Source of the DNA: Methanomicrobiaceae archaeon | GTDB taxonomy: Archaea; Halobacteriota; Methanomicrobia; Methanomicrobiales; Methanomicrobiaceae | Reading direction: 5' to 3' | Assembly: GCA_016926855.1 (NCBI GenBank) | Contig: JAFGNT010000002.1 | Coordinates: 1 to 64,000 of the forward strand | DNA: 64,000 nt | Shown: one piece after another, positions 26,621-34,932 of the stretch | Layout: each line of letters starts with the position of its first letter | Position numbering within the stretch: position 1 is the first letter of the stretch | The notes under the pieces: generated by a model | The model's database searches: none | Seen by the model: the letters and a program-made list of their open reading frames with translations, nothing else | What the model was told of the DNA's origin: nothing | Translations under genes and position numbers: made by a program

Positions 26621-28507
26621 TCACGCCATTGACCCGGTGAAGGTCAGCGTGATGCTGTAGCTCCCCGGTACATCGGCTGCATCGATGGACTGCTTCACAT
26701 GGGCTGTACCACTGCCGTTGTTTCCTGCAGTGCCGGTCATGAAGTCAGCGAAGTTCGCCGTCATGTCCTGGAACACACCGCCGTTCGAGAGCTGGAACGG
26801 GCTGGCGAGATTCACGCTGCCGGTACCCATGAATCCGCCGTTGTTAGCGGATGCGGTTACCGACCAGTCCGTGCCGCCGGTGACATCGACATTCACCGTC
26901 GTGCTGCCTTCCTCGTCGACCCCGGCCTGCATGGAACCGAAGTCGATGGATGCATCGGTGAGGGTGACCTCAATGGTGGCTCCGCCGACCTGGATATAGT
27001 TCTCCTCTATCCCGGTGTCCGAGCCGCCCGGGCCGGTTGCCGTCAGGGTTACCGTGTAGGTGCCTTCGCTCAGGTACTCGTGGGTCGGGTTCTGTTCGGC
27101 GGAGGTTTCGCCGTCGCCGAAGTTCCATGCCCAGCTGTCAACCAGCCCGCCGGTGTTCGTGGCGGCGAATGCAACGGTGAGCGGTTCGGTTCCGGAGGTC
27201 GGCGTGCCGGTGAAGGTGATGTCCGGTGCCGCTTCACTCTTCTCGACGACAAGAATAGTGTTCATGGCGTACATGTTGTCGCCTTCCGTGCTGGAAATGG
27301 AACTCTGCAGGCGTGCTTCGTTGGTACCGCCGGCAAGCACGGACGTCACATCATAAACCGAGAATCCTACCTGCGGACTGCTCTGGTAATCTTCCCAGAA
27401 ACCGGTATATTCCTGGCTGTTGAAGGAAAACGTGCTCTCGCCCGCGTCGCCGGCGCTGGCAAGAATGGCAATGGCGGTAGCGCTCCCCACGTCGGTGGTG
27501 TCGACCCCGGAGAACGATGCATATGCCGTCGCCTCGTCATCGTTCACAGAGTATGAATTCCGGGCCCAGAGCATGTCGAACTCGTCGTTGATCCAGATTT
27601 GTTTGATGGTGGTATCATCGTCCTGGTAGACGACAATCAGGTAGGCTCCGTAGATACCGTAGTTCTGCCCTGATTCGGGCGTGATTGTCATGGTATTTCC
27701 GGCTGTGTCGAACTCGTCGGTCACATCATAGACATAGAGGCCGTACGGGTAGCTGTAGCTGCCGAAGCCCTTGATATCCTGGTATGTCGCAACAGGTTCG
27801 ACGATATTGCTGTTGAATGTCATGGTGAATGCCGGGTCGACGCCCATCTTGTTGTATGTATATCCCTGGTACAACCGGGCGCTCTCCACGGTCGCACCTG
27901 CCGGGACGGGGAGATCGGAAGCCGACCAGTCGTAGGCTGTTTCTGTCCAGCCGGCACCATTGTATGCTGTCGTGCCGGCAGAATAAACGACGTCGTACCG
28001 GCCGTCAAATAACTCCTGCGTGACCAGATCGTCCCCGTCTGTCCAGCGCTTGCCTTTGTACCCGTTGTAGTACAGGATCAGGTCTGCGGTCATCGCGTTG
28101 TTTGTCTCGTCGGACTCCGCGATGACGCCATCAGAGTCCGCGGTTGCTATGACGGTGATGGGGCCGGTTGCATAGGCGTGAGAGACGGTGTCCGTCACGG
28201 TGACCGTTTCCGATGCGCCGGCGGCAAGTGCGCCGACTGCGGCGGTGCAGGTCTCGCTGCCGATAACAACCGATACGGTCGATGCTGCGGCCTCAAGTCC
28301 GCCGTTGTTCGTCACGATGACCGAGATGACGTTCGGCTCGTTGGCGAACATCGCCGCCCCGGCACCCACGTTGGGGTTGATAGCGGTGACCGTCAGGTCC
28401 TCATCCACAACGCTGCCGGAGACCGTAACGTCGGCGGCAGATACTGCTCCCGGCACAACCAGGAGCAAAATCAGGGCGATGATGCCCAGCAAAGTCAGGT
28501 GTTTCAT
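26621..28507 (-). CDS. Secreted CARDB/DUF3344/PKD surface protein
   Basis: 628 residues: signal peptide (LLGIIALILLLVVPGAVSA), CARDB (about 30-140), DUF3344 module (about 150-435, YYNGYKGKRWTDGDDLV, KQIWINDEFDML), one PKD (about 438-510, DSWAWNFGDGETS) and a C-terminal beta domain (about 512-628, SIDFGSMQAGVDEEGS, DWSVTASANNGGFMGTGS). It is a shorter paralogue of the 22166-25432 protein, lacking the first DUF3344-PKD part. GGAG sits 8 bases before the ATG at 28507. First gene of the leftward arm of the island. Confidence 0.86.
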   Translation of the reverse strand: MKHLTLLGIIALILLLVVPGAVSAADVTVSGSVVDEDLTVTAINPNVGAGAAMFANEPNVISVIVTNNGGLEAAASTVSVVIGSETCTAAVGALAAGASETVTVTDTVSHAYATGPITVIATADSDGVIAESDETNNAMTADLILYYNGYKGKRWTDGDDLVTQELFDGRYDVVYSAGTTAYNGAGWTETAYDWSASDLPVPAGATVESARLYQGYTYNKMGVDPAFTMTFNSNIVEPVATYQDIKGFGSYSYPYGLYVYDVTDEFDTAGNTMTITPESGQNYGIYGAYLIVVYQDDDTTIKQIWINDEFDMLWARNSYSVNDDEATAYASFSGVDTTDVGSATAIAILASAGDAGESTFSFNSQEYTGFWEDYQSSPQVGFSVYDVTSVLAGGTNEARLQSSISSTEGDNMYAMNTILVVEKSEAAPDITFTGTPTSGTEPLTVAFAATNTGGLVDSWAWNFGDGETSAEQNPTHEYLSEGTYTVTLTATGPGGSDTGIEENYIQVGGATIEVTLTDASIDFGSMQAGVDEEGSTTVNVDVTGGTDWSVTASANNGGFMGTGSVNLASPFQLSNGGVFQDMTANFADFMTGTAGNNGSGTAHVKQSIDAADVPGSYSITLTFTGSMA

Positions 28508-28688
28508 AGATGTACTCCGTCCGCATGTAGTAACACGGATATAACCGGGAGTATGTCGTCCTGAACCTTAAATATTATGATATTTGGTTTGATTAACAAT
28601 TTGTGTGATAAGAAATTACTATTTTCATACTTGATATGATCAAAATGTACATCACAACGTTAATACCCCCCGGTAACCTGTATTCATC
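28508..28688. promoter_or_regulatory. Divergent AT-rich promoter region of the surface-protein island
   Basis: 181 bases between two surface-protein genes on opposite strands. The centre (28568-28650) is very AT-rich and offers TATA-like sequences in both directions. It is the obvious place for coordinate control of the leftward and rightward arms. No clear palindrome was seen. Confidence 0.5.
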
Positions 28689-30476
28689 ATGCATACCGCC
28701 CGGATGACTGCTATCCCCTGCATTTTTTTCGGGATTTTCCTGATCGCGGCGCCCTGTGCTGCGCTCTATGACTTCGAAGGTCTTGCCCTCAGGCCGGCCG
28801 CCCACGGTGAAGTCCGGGGTGCCGTAATCACGGCAGGTACATACGGCCTGACCAACCCGCCCGCGGAATGCACCATCACTCTTGATCGCACCCCGGTGTG
28901 GGCACGGATATACGGCGGGATGTGGGGCGGGACCGAGAAGTACTCGGGCTGGGCCCGGTTCACGGTCAACGGGCAGGCCCTGGATCGCATCACCCTCTCT
29001 GGCGAGGACGATCGGAACGAGGGAGTCTATTGCAGCGGGCACGGGGTCTACTGGATCGCAACGGACGCAACCGCCCTTCTCGGGCCGGGTGAGAATACCG
29101 TCAGCATCGCCACCAGCAAGGGGGAGGCCGGGAGTAAGATCGACGGCCGGCTCTACGGAGTCATGGTGGTGGCCTCGGTCGAAAACGACGGCGGCGATCT
29201 CGTCCGGTACGTGGTGCTGGAGGGCAACGAGAACCTCCATGGCGAAGGATGGGCCGGGACCAACCCCACCTGCAGGGATCGGGTGGAGGTGCCCATTGAG
29301 GGCATGATCCCCGATGGCATGACGAGGGCGGAACTGTCTGTTTTCGAGCTTGCCACCGGCAGAGGGCAGCCGGACTATCTCCTCTTCAACGGGGCCGACC
29401 TCGGAGGTGCGCCCGTGACAGGTTCCTACCTGCCCGGGGCACGGGATATCGGGAACGAGCGGTCCTTCGATGCCGCCGGCGGTACGGGCACCGAGACCCG
29501 GTACGTCGACATAGAGTCATTTGACGTCACCGCATTTCTCCGGCGTGACAACGTCCTGGTCTTTGAGCGGGGCCGGGACCTTGACGGCGACGGTGCCATC
29601 AGCACTACCGGCGCCACGCCCGAGGGTGAAGACTACATGCATCCCTGCCTGGCAATCCTCACGATCACCAGGACGGGATCAGTCTCCTCTCCCCTTCTTT
29701 CCGTAGATCCCCCTGAGATAGCAAACGCGTATGCCGGCGAGGAGGCCGTCATCTCCGTGGTGGTGAGGAACGCCGGCAGCCCCCCTGCCGGCCCGGTCAC
29801 CCTGGACGTCATGGTCGACGATGTGCCGGTGGAGAGCCGGGACGTGCTCCTGCCTCCGGCAGGCTGGGCGCGGATCGCCGTCTCCTGGAAGGCGGCGGAG
29901 GGCATGCATGACGTTGCCGTAACGGCGTCAGCGGAGGGTGCAGCGCCTGCCGGGGCCGGAAAGAACGTGCAGGTGGGCACCCCTGTCGATATTGCCATAT
30001 CTATCAGCCAGCCGGTGCGCCAGGAGAGTGCGGCGGAATCCGGGGTCACGACTCCCGTCCCCCTTGCCGGCGGTGCCGCCGGTGCGGTGATCGGATGGTG
30101 GCTGTTTGCCGCGCGATCCCGGCGGTCCGCGCTGCTCCTGGCAGGGGCACTCATCATCGCCGTCCTGGCCGTCCCGCTGACCGCCGCGGCAGACAGTGAT
30201 TCCGGCTCGTATGTATCCTATATCCTTCCCGTCGAGATCACGAATACGGGAGGAAGCGACGCCCCGGCATTCGAGGTGGACGCTCTGCTTGATGGTGAGC
30301 GGGTGACCCGGCTGAGTATCGAAGGCGTTCCGGCCGGAGGCAACATCCGGGAACAGGTCCCCATCCACACCGCGCCCGGCAGCCACCGGGTTTCGGTAAT
30401 TGCCGATGAAAAAGGAGTCCTGAATGACCATGACCGTACCAACAACCGGGCTGACGGGAGTTTTACGTTCCCGTAA
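28689..30476 (+). CDS. DUF3344/CARDB surface protein with an internal two-helix hairpin
   Basis: 595 residues. A signal peptide (IPCIFFGIFLIAAPCAA) leads into a DUF3344 module (about 25-335, VWARIYGGMWGGTEKYSGWA) and a CARDB domain (about 345-430). Then come a helix (GGAAGAVIGWWLFAA), a basic loop RSRRS and a second helix (ALLLAGALIIAVLAVPLTAAA), followed by another CARDB-like domain (about 500-595). The second helix ends like a signal peptide, so the protein looks like an anchored protein fused to a second secreted one. Start could be ATG 28689 or 28704. Confidence 0.82.
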   Translation: MHTARMTAIPCIFFGIFLIAAPCAALYDFEGLALRPAAHGEVRGAVITAGTYGLTNPPAECTITLDRTPVWARIYGGMWGGTEKYSGWARFTVNGQALDRITLSGEDDRNEGVYCSGHGVYWIATDATALLGPGENTVSIATSKGEAGSKIDGRLYGVMVVASVENDGGDLVRYVVLEGNENLHGEGWAGTNPTCRDRVEVPIEGMIPDGMTRAELSVFELATGRGQPDYLLFNGADLGGAPVTGSYLPGARDIGNERSFDAAGGTGTETRYVDIESFDVTAFLRRDNVLVFERGRDLDGDGAISTTGATPEGEDYMHPCLAILTITRTGSVSSPLLSVDPPEIANAYAGEEAVISVVVRNAGSPPAGPVTLDVMVDDVPVESRDVLLPPAGWARIAVSWKAAEGMHDVAVTASAEGAAPAGAGKNVQVGTPVDIAISISQPVRQESAAESGVTTPVPLAGGAAGAVIGWWLFAARSRRSALLLAGALIIAVLAVPLTAAADSDSGSYVSYILPVEITNTGGSDAPAFEVDALLDGERVTRLSIEGVPAGGNIREQVPIHTAPGSHRVSVIADEKGVLNDHDRTNNRADGSFTFP

Positions 30477-31446
30477 CGTGTTCTTCGGATGCATGATGAC
30501 CGTCTGCCTCCTGCTCTCCATGGCACCGGTGACTGCGAGCTACGCCGGGGACCTTCCTCTCAAGGTGGTGTATTCCGCACACATGCGTGGCAATTATCTC
30601 TTCTCTGAGGGGGACGGGGGCTATAGTGGGACCCTGAACCCGGGAAGCGGGTACACTACATCCTTCTTCCGAACCATCCCGTCCGGGGCACGGATCGTGT
30701 ACGAAAGGATCTACATCTACTGGGCCTGGAGCCGGCTGGACCAGGCCGCCTCGTATCCCGCCATGGAAGTGCGGCTGGACGGGCCGGAAGGCCCGGTCCT
30801 TGAACAATCCGCACGCTATGCCGACAGCAAGGGCTTTGCCAGCAGGAATGACTTTTTCTCGGGCATGGACAGCTACCTCCCCCCCTCCCCGGGCGACCCG
30901 GAGGTCACCGTCCGGATCGTAAATACTGCTGCTGACGGGAGCACGTTCATCATCCAGGGAACGTCCCTTCTTACGGTCTTCGAGGAAGCCGGCGCACCCG
31001 AATCGGTCATCTGGGTTGCCGAGGGCGCCGATCTCCTCTACCGAAGCTATGGTATACCCGAGGAGCTTGCCACCAGCCGGGTGGAGTTCCCCGGAAGGGT
31101 GGATCTTTCCCGGGTGGCGATGGCCCGGCTCTACCTTGTGGCCCCCTCCGCCGGCTTTGCCCGGGAGGAGATCCCGGAGATGAACCAGCTCCGGCTCAAC
31201 ACGCCGGGGAGGGGAGAGCTTCCTCCCCTGATCGAGCCGTTCCTCAAAATCCTGTTCCCCAACTACCAGGGCCGGATCTGGACCGATGTCTTCTCGGCCG
31301 ATGAAGACCAGCAGATCGGGACGGCATCCCGCGAGCTCAGGCCCTTCCTCCGCTACTCCGATAACTTCATTGAAGTCCGTGATAACGGTGATTATTTCCA
31401 GCTCTGCAACGCCATATTGCAGGTGGAATACCGGGAGGAGGCATGA
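30424..31446 (+). CDS. Secreted DUF3344 protein
   Basis: 340 residues, one DUF3344 module (about 45-335: GDGGYSGTLNPGSGYTTSFF, RIYIYWAWSRLDQA, WVAEGADLLYRSYG) after a signal peptide (VFFGCMMTVCLLLSMAPVTA). GGAG at 30414-30417 is 6 bases before ATG 30424, so I accept the 53-base overlap with the preceding gene; ATG 30493 would give a start without overlap. Its stop overlaps the ATG of the ABC ATPase gene, so surface protein and transporter are translated together. Confidence 0.82.
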   Translation: MTMTVPTTGLTGVLRSRNVFFGCMMTVCLLLSMAPVTASYAGDLPLKVVYSAHMRGNYLFSEGDGGYSGTLNPGSGYTTSFFRTIPSGARIVYERIYIYWAWSRLDQAASYPAMEVRLDGPEGPVLEQSARYADSKGFASRNDFFSGMDSYLPPSPGDPEVTVRIVNTAADGSTFIIQGTSLLTVFEEAGAPESVIWVAEGADLLYRSYGIPEELATSRVEFPGRVDLSRVAMARLYLVAPSAGFAREEIPEMNQLRLNTPGRGELPPLIEPFLKILFPNYQGRIWTDVFSADEDQQIGTASRELRPFLRYSDNFIEVRDNGDYFQLCNAILQVEYREEA

Positions 31447-32111
31447 CGCCGCCTATCGTAGAGACCCGGAATCTCTGCCGCAGCTATGGTGGAGGGGTGG
31501 AGGCTCTCCGGGGTGTTGATCTGAGAGTGGAAACCGGGGAGTTCGTGACCCTGGTGGGAAGGAGCGGGAGCGGGAAGAGTACGCTTCTCACTATTATCGG
31601 GGGACTGGACGCCCCGACCGGCGGGACCGTCCTTATCCGGGGCACACCTCTTGATTACCGGGATCGCCGGGACCTTATCAGCCTGAGGAGGGAACTGGTG
31701 GGCTTTATCTTCCAGCAGTTCAACCTCATCCCCACGCTCACCGCCCGCGAAAACGTAGAGTACCCCCTCCTTTTCAATTACCGCCCCCCGATAGAGAGGC
31801 GGGAGAAAGCGCTGGAGCTCCTTTCCATGGTGGGCCTTGAAGGCCGGGCCTCCCACTATCCGGGCCAGCTCTCGGGAGGAGAACAGCAGCGGGTGGCGAT
31901 TGCACGGGCGCTGATAGCGGATCCCCCCCTCATCCTGGCGGACGAGCCCACCGGCAACCTTGACTCCACGACGAGCGAGGGGATCTTCTCCCTCCTGCAA
32001 CGCCTGAACCGTGAACGGGGAGTGACACTGCTTGTGGTGACCCACGAACGCGAGCTCGGGTCCTACTCGGATCGGACCATCGAGATGCGTGACGGGCGGG
32101 TGGTGGCGTGA
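31443..32111 (+). CDS. ABC transporter ATP-binding protein (MacB/LolD type)
   Basis: 222 residues, a lone ATPase: Walker [10 protein letters not shown] (about 39-47), signature [15 protein letters not shown], Walker [13 protein letters not shown]. This subtype works with FtsX/MacB-like permeases in mechanotransmission rather than ordinary import. The ATG at 31443 overlaps the stop of the DUF3344 gene (ATGA) and its own stop overlaps the permease start (GTGA). The embedding in a surface-protein operon suggests a role in exporting, releasing or sensing those proteins. Confidence 0.92.
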   Translation: MTPPIVETRNLCRSYGGGVEALRGVDLRVETGEFVTLVGRSGSGKSTLLTIIGGLDAPTGGTVLIRGTPLDYRDRRDLISLRRELVGFIFQQFNLIPTLTARENVEYPLLFNYRPPIERREKALELLSMVGLEGRASHYPGQLSGGEQQRVAIARALIADPPLILADEPTGNLDSTTSEGIFSLLQRLNRERGVTLLVVTHERELGSYSDRTIEMRDGRVVA

Positions 32112-33328
32112 TCTCCCGGCTGCTGGAGTTCTTCCAGCTCGCGGTCCGCCAGCTCTCCCGCAGGAGGGTACGGGTCATCCTCACCGTGGCCGGGATTGCC
32201 ATCGGGGTGGCTGCGCTCGTGGGAACAGTGGCGCTCGGCGATGGGATCCGCACACAGGCCGTGGAAGCCATCCGCAGTCAGTCCGACCTCACCCTGCTTG
32301 AGGCGCTGCCCGGTGTGGAGGGAAACACCGTCCAGCTCATCACCGGCACCCGGGCCTCCGTGGTGGGTGGAATGGCAGGGGTGCAGGCATCCACCCCCCT
32401 GGTACGCGGAACGGCCGCAACCCGCGGCCAGACCTATGTCCGCGTGGTGGGAATATCCTCGCAGGGGCTGGAGGGGGTGCTTCTCCCCCTCTATCTCACC
32501 GGCACCACCTTCGCTCCCGGTTCACAGGAGGTGGTGCTTGGAGCAGCCCTCGGGGAGAAGCTCCAGCGCTACGAAGGAGTCCGCACCGGGGACCCGTTCG
32601 TCCTCATCAGGCGTTCCTATGACGCACAGGGCAGGCCGGCCGACGAGGAGATCACGGTTGTGCCGGTGGGGATCCTGGAGGAGCGGGGTGACGAATACGA
32701 CCAGGTTCTTCTCATGGATCTCGACCGTGCCCTCTCCTTCGGGGACGATGACGGCGGGTTCAGCGGAGTCCTGATCCGGGCCGAAGGGCCGGAAAGGGTC
32801 TTTCTGGTCGCGGAAGGGGTCCGGGGCCTCGGCCTCTCTCCCCGGGGATCGTTTGAACAGATCGAGGCGGTGAACCGGATGATGGATATGGTGGTCATAT
32901 TCCTGGGTGTCTTTGCCGGTCTCTCCCTGGCCGTCGGCGGCCTGATGATTGCCAGCACGATGATCACCTCGGTCTACGAGCGGACCCGGGAGATCGGGAT
33001 CGCCATGGCCGTCGGGGCCTCGGAGCGGGATGTGATGGAGATGATCCTCACCGAGTGTGCGGTGCTCGGGTGCATCGGCGGCGTATGCGGGGATCTGCTG
33101 GGGGTGGCATTCGCTGCCGTGCTGAATACGCTGGGAGGCCCCTTCCTGACTTCCCGTTTCGGGGACGCTTTTGCGGGACTTCTTGACACCGAGATCGCAC
33201 TGGTGACATGGCCGCTGGTCACCACAGGATTTATCCTGGCCGTGGGGCTTTCCCTTCTGGCCGGGCTCTATCCGGCATGGAAAGCGTCCTGCCTCAACCC
33301 CGTGGAGGCCATCAGATCAGGGAGGTAA
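32108..33328 (+). CDS. ABC transporter permease (MacB/FtsX-like)
   Basis: 406 residues from GTG 32108. One helix near the N-terminus (VILTVAGIAIGVAALVGTVALG), a large extracellular domain (about 48-265, the MacB periplasmic core type), and three C-terminal helices (MVVIFLGVFAGLSLAVGGLMIAS onward) ending YPAWKASCLNPVEAIRSGR, a hallmark of the family. Archaea have no outer membrane, so it cannot be a tripartite MacAB pump. It is followed within 3 bases by another DUF3344 gene with a strong GGAGGT site. Confidence 0.9.
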   Translation: MISRLLEFFQLAVRQLSRRRVRVILTVAGIAIGVAALVGTVALGDGIRTQAVEAIRSQSDLTLLEALPGVEGNTVQLITGTRASVVGGMAGVQASTPLVRGTAATRGQTYVRVVGISSQGLEGVLLPLYLTGTTFAPGSQEVVLGAALGEKLQRYEGVRTGDPFVLIRRSYDAQGRPADEEITVVPVGILEERGDEYDQVLLMDLDRALSFGDDDGGFSGVLIRAEGPERVFLVAEGVRGLGLSPRGSFEQIEAVNRMMDMVVIFLGVFAGLSLAVGGLMIASTMITSVYERTREIGIAMAVGASERDVMEMILTECAVLGCIGGVCGDLLGVAFAAVLNTLGGPFLTSRFGDAFAGLLDTEIALVTWPLVTTGFILAVGLSLLAGLYPAWKASCLNPVEAIRSGR

Positions 33329-33331
33329 TAT

Positions 33332-34537
33332 ATGAACGTCATAAACATGATCGGAATGAACAGGTTTGTTCTCACCACCCTTGCAGTCTGCATGCTTTGT
33401 GCCTGCATCACGCCGGCAGGCGCCAGTACCGGACCCGGAGGGTTGCTCACGGCGGCGTTCCCGCCGTACAGCTCCGGAAGTATCCCGCTGGAATCAGCCG
33501 GTGCAGCTGCAATGGCAGACAGCTTCATGCCCGCGACACTCGTCGCCCTCGAGGCGGACCTGGTAGCCGCATCAGGGCCGGCATCGTCGTCAGGCGAACC
33601 TCCGGCGGCATCAGGATACCGCGGATCGACGCTGGCGTTATATCGGCAGGGTACCCTGAACGGGATGCTCTTCTCCACGGCAGCCAGAGAGTACACCGGT
33701 TTGATTCCCTCCGGACAGCAGAAGGTCTATACTCTCCCCGACCCGATACCAGAAGAAGGCGGTTTTGTCCTTTCCCGCCTCTATCTCTATACCACCTGGA
33801 GCCACGACACAGCGGTGCGGGAGGGCATTTCCGCCTCCCCGGCGGTCTTCTGGAACGGAAAGCAGCTGGAGGCCGACGCTGTCTATTCCGACCGGAAAGG
33901 CAGCGGCATCTATGATTACCCGGTCGAGACCTTTGCCTTCGACCTGAACGGGGTAATCACGCCCGGCGGGAACGGGGAAGTAACGGTCGTGAACGGCGGG
34001 GGAAGCGGGCAGGAATTTGCGGCGTACGGCGTCTTACTGGTGATTATCGTCGAAGATCCCGCCGCACCAGAAATTACATACTGGTTGTGCGAGGGATCCG
34101 ACATCATCTTCGCGGACCGGAGTTTCGGCACCACCGCAGCCGATGCCCGCACCATCGTAGTTTTTACGGGGGACGTGGAAAATGACGGCATTTCGGAAGC
34201 CAGCCTCCTCCTCGTTAGCACCGCCGCTTCGGGCATGGAGAGCGACCCGCATCAGGTACTTTTCAACGGGGCTGCATGGGACAATCCCCTCACCACCGGT
34301 TCGTCGGACATCAGCATTGCCGAACTCGGGGTGCTCCCCATGCTCTCTGGCTCCGGAAACGTGCTTGAGATCGCGAGCGTCCCCGCCCCGTCACAAGGGG
34401 ATTATATGGAGAACAGGAACGCGGTGCTGGTGCTGACCCGGGAAGGCTCCGGGGGACACCCGACGGCGGCAGATTCCTCCGGAAACATTTTCGAGTGGCT
34501 TATTGACAGCATTCTGGCTGTGTTCGGGATCAAATGA
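33332..34537 (+). CDS. Secreted DUF3344 protein with C-terminal amphipathic helix
   Basis: 401 residues. Signal peptide (FVLTTLAVCMLCACITPAGA), an Ala/Ser-rich linker (about 35-90), a DUF3344 module (about 92-375, GYRGSTLALYRQGTLNGM, RLYLYTTWSHDTA, ITYWLCEGSDIIFA) and a short hydrophobic end (IFEWLIDSILAVFGIK). The module and the end helix closely parallel residues about 475-960 of the next, 1388-residue protein. GGAGGT at 33321-33326 overlaps the stop of the permease gene and sets the ATG at 33332. Last gene of the transporter operon. Confidence 0.84.
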   Translation: MNVINMIGMNRFVLTTLAVCMLCACITPAGASTGPGGLLTAAFPPYSSGSIPLESAGAAAMADSFMPATLVALEADLVAASGPASSSGEPPAASGYRGSTLALYRQGTLNGMLFSTAAREYTGLIPSGQQKVYTLPDPIPEEGGFVLSRLYLYTTWSHDTAVREGISASPAVFWNGKQLEADAVYSDRKGSGIYDYPVETFAFDLNGVITPGGNGEVTVVNGGGSGQEFAAYGVLLVIIVEDPAAPEITYWLCEGSDIIFADRSFGTTAADARTIVVFTGDVENDGISEASLLLVSTAASGMESDPHQVLFNGAAWDNPLTTGSSDISIAELGVLPMLSGSGNVLEIASVPAPSQGDYMENRNAVLVLTREGSGGHPTAADSSGNIFEWLIDSILAVFGIK

Positions 34538-34932
34538 GCTATTCCCGGCCCGTTCTCCGATGAAGAGCCCGAGGAAGGGGGCTGAGTTCACCCGCCCGGC
34601 GGTCCCGGTCATTATCCGGCATGCAGGAAATCCTGATATCGCCATCGGAAAAGGGAGGGCTGCAGTCACCGGGAGACCGGACTTTGACGGGGTTTCCCCG
34701 CCCTCTCACCTTGCCGACGCATCCGGTCATGCTGCATCATCATCATCTTTGAACCGCCCGTCCCCACCCTGTCGCAAAGGTAATCCGTCTTTGACTACTG
34801 TTGCCATACTTTTCTGATAAAATGTAATACAATGTAACAAATTTTTTATCTTTTCGCATCAGAACAGCATTCGCAGATCCCTGATTCCCGAACCGTCATG
34901 GTGCGTGACAATTTCTGCGAAAGGGGCAGTTT
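34538..34932. other. Intergenic region with promoter for the 1388-residue surface protein
   Basis: 395 bases with no supported gene. The left half is GC-rich and contains a CAT trinucleotide run near 34733-34746. From 34790 it becomes AT-rich, with a direct repeat of AATGTAA (34819-34836) and a T-run at about 34842-34850, a plausible promoter for the gene at 34933. Confidence 0.4.

Noticed and set aside
34503-34817. 104-codon plus-strand frame after the 401-residue surface protein
   Set aside because: Low-complexity, overlaps the end of a real gene, no ribosome site.
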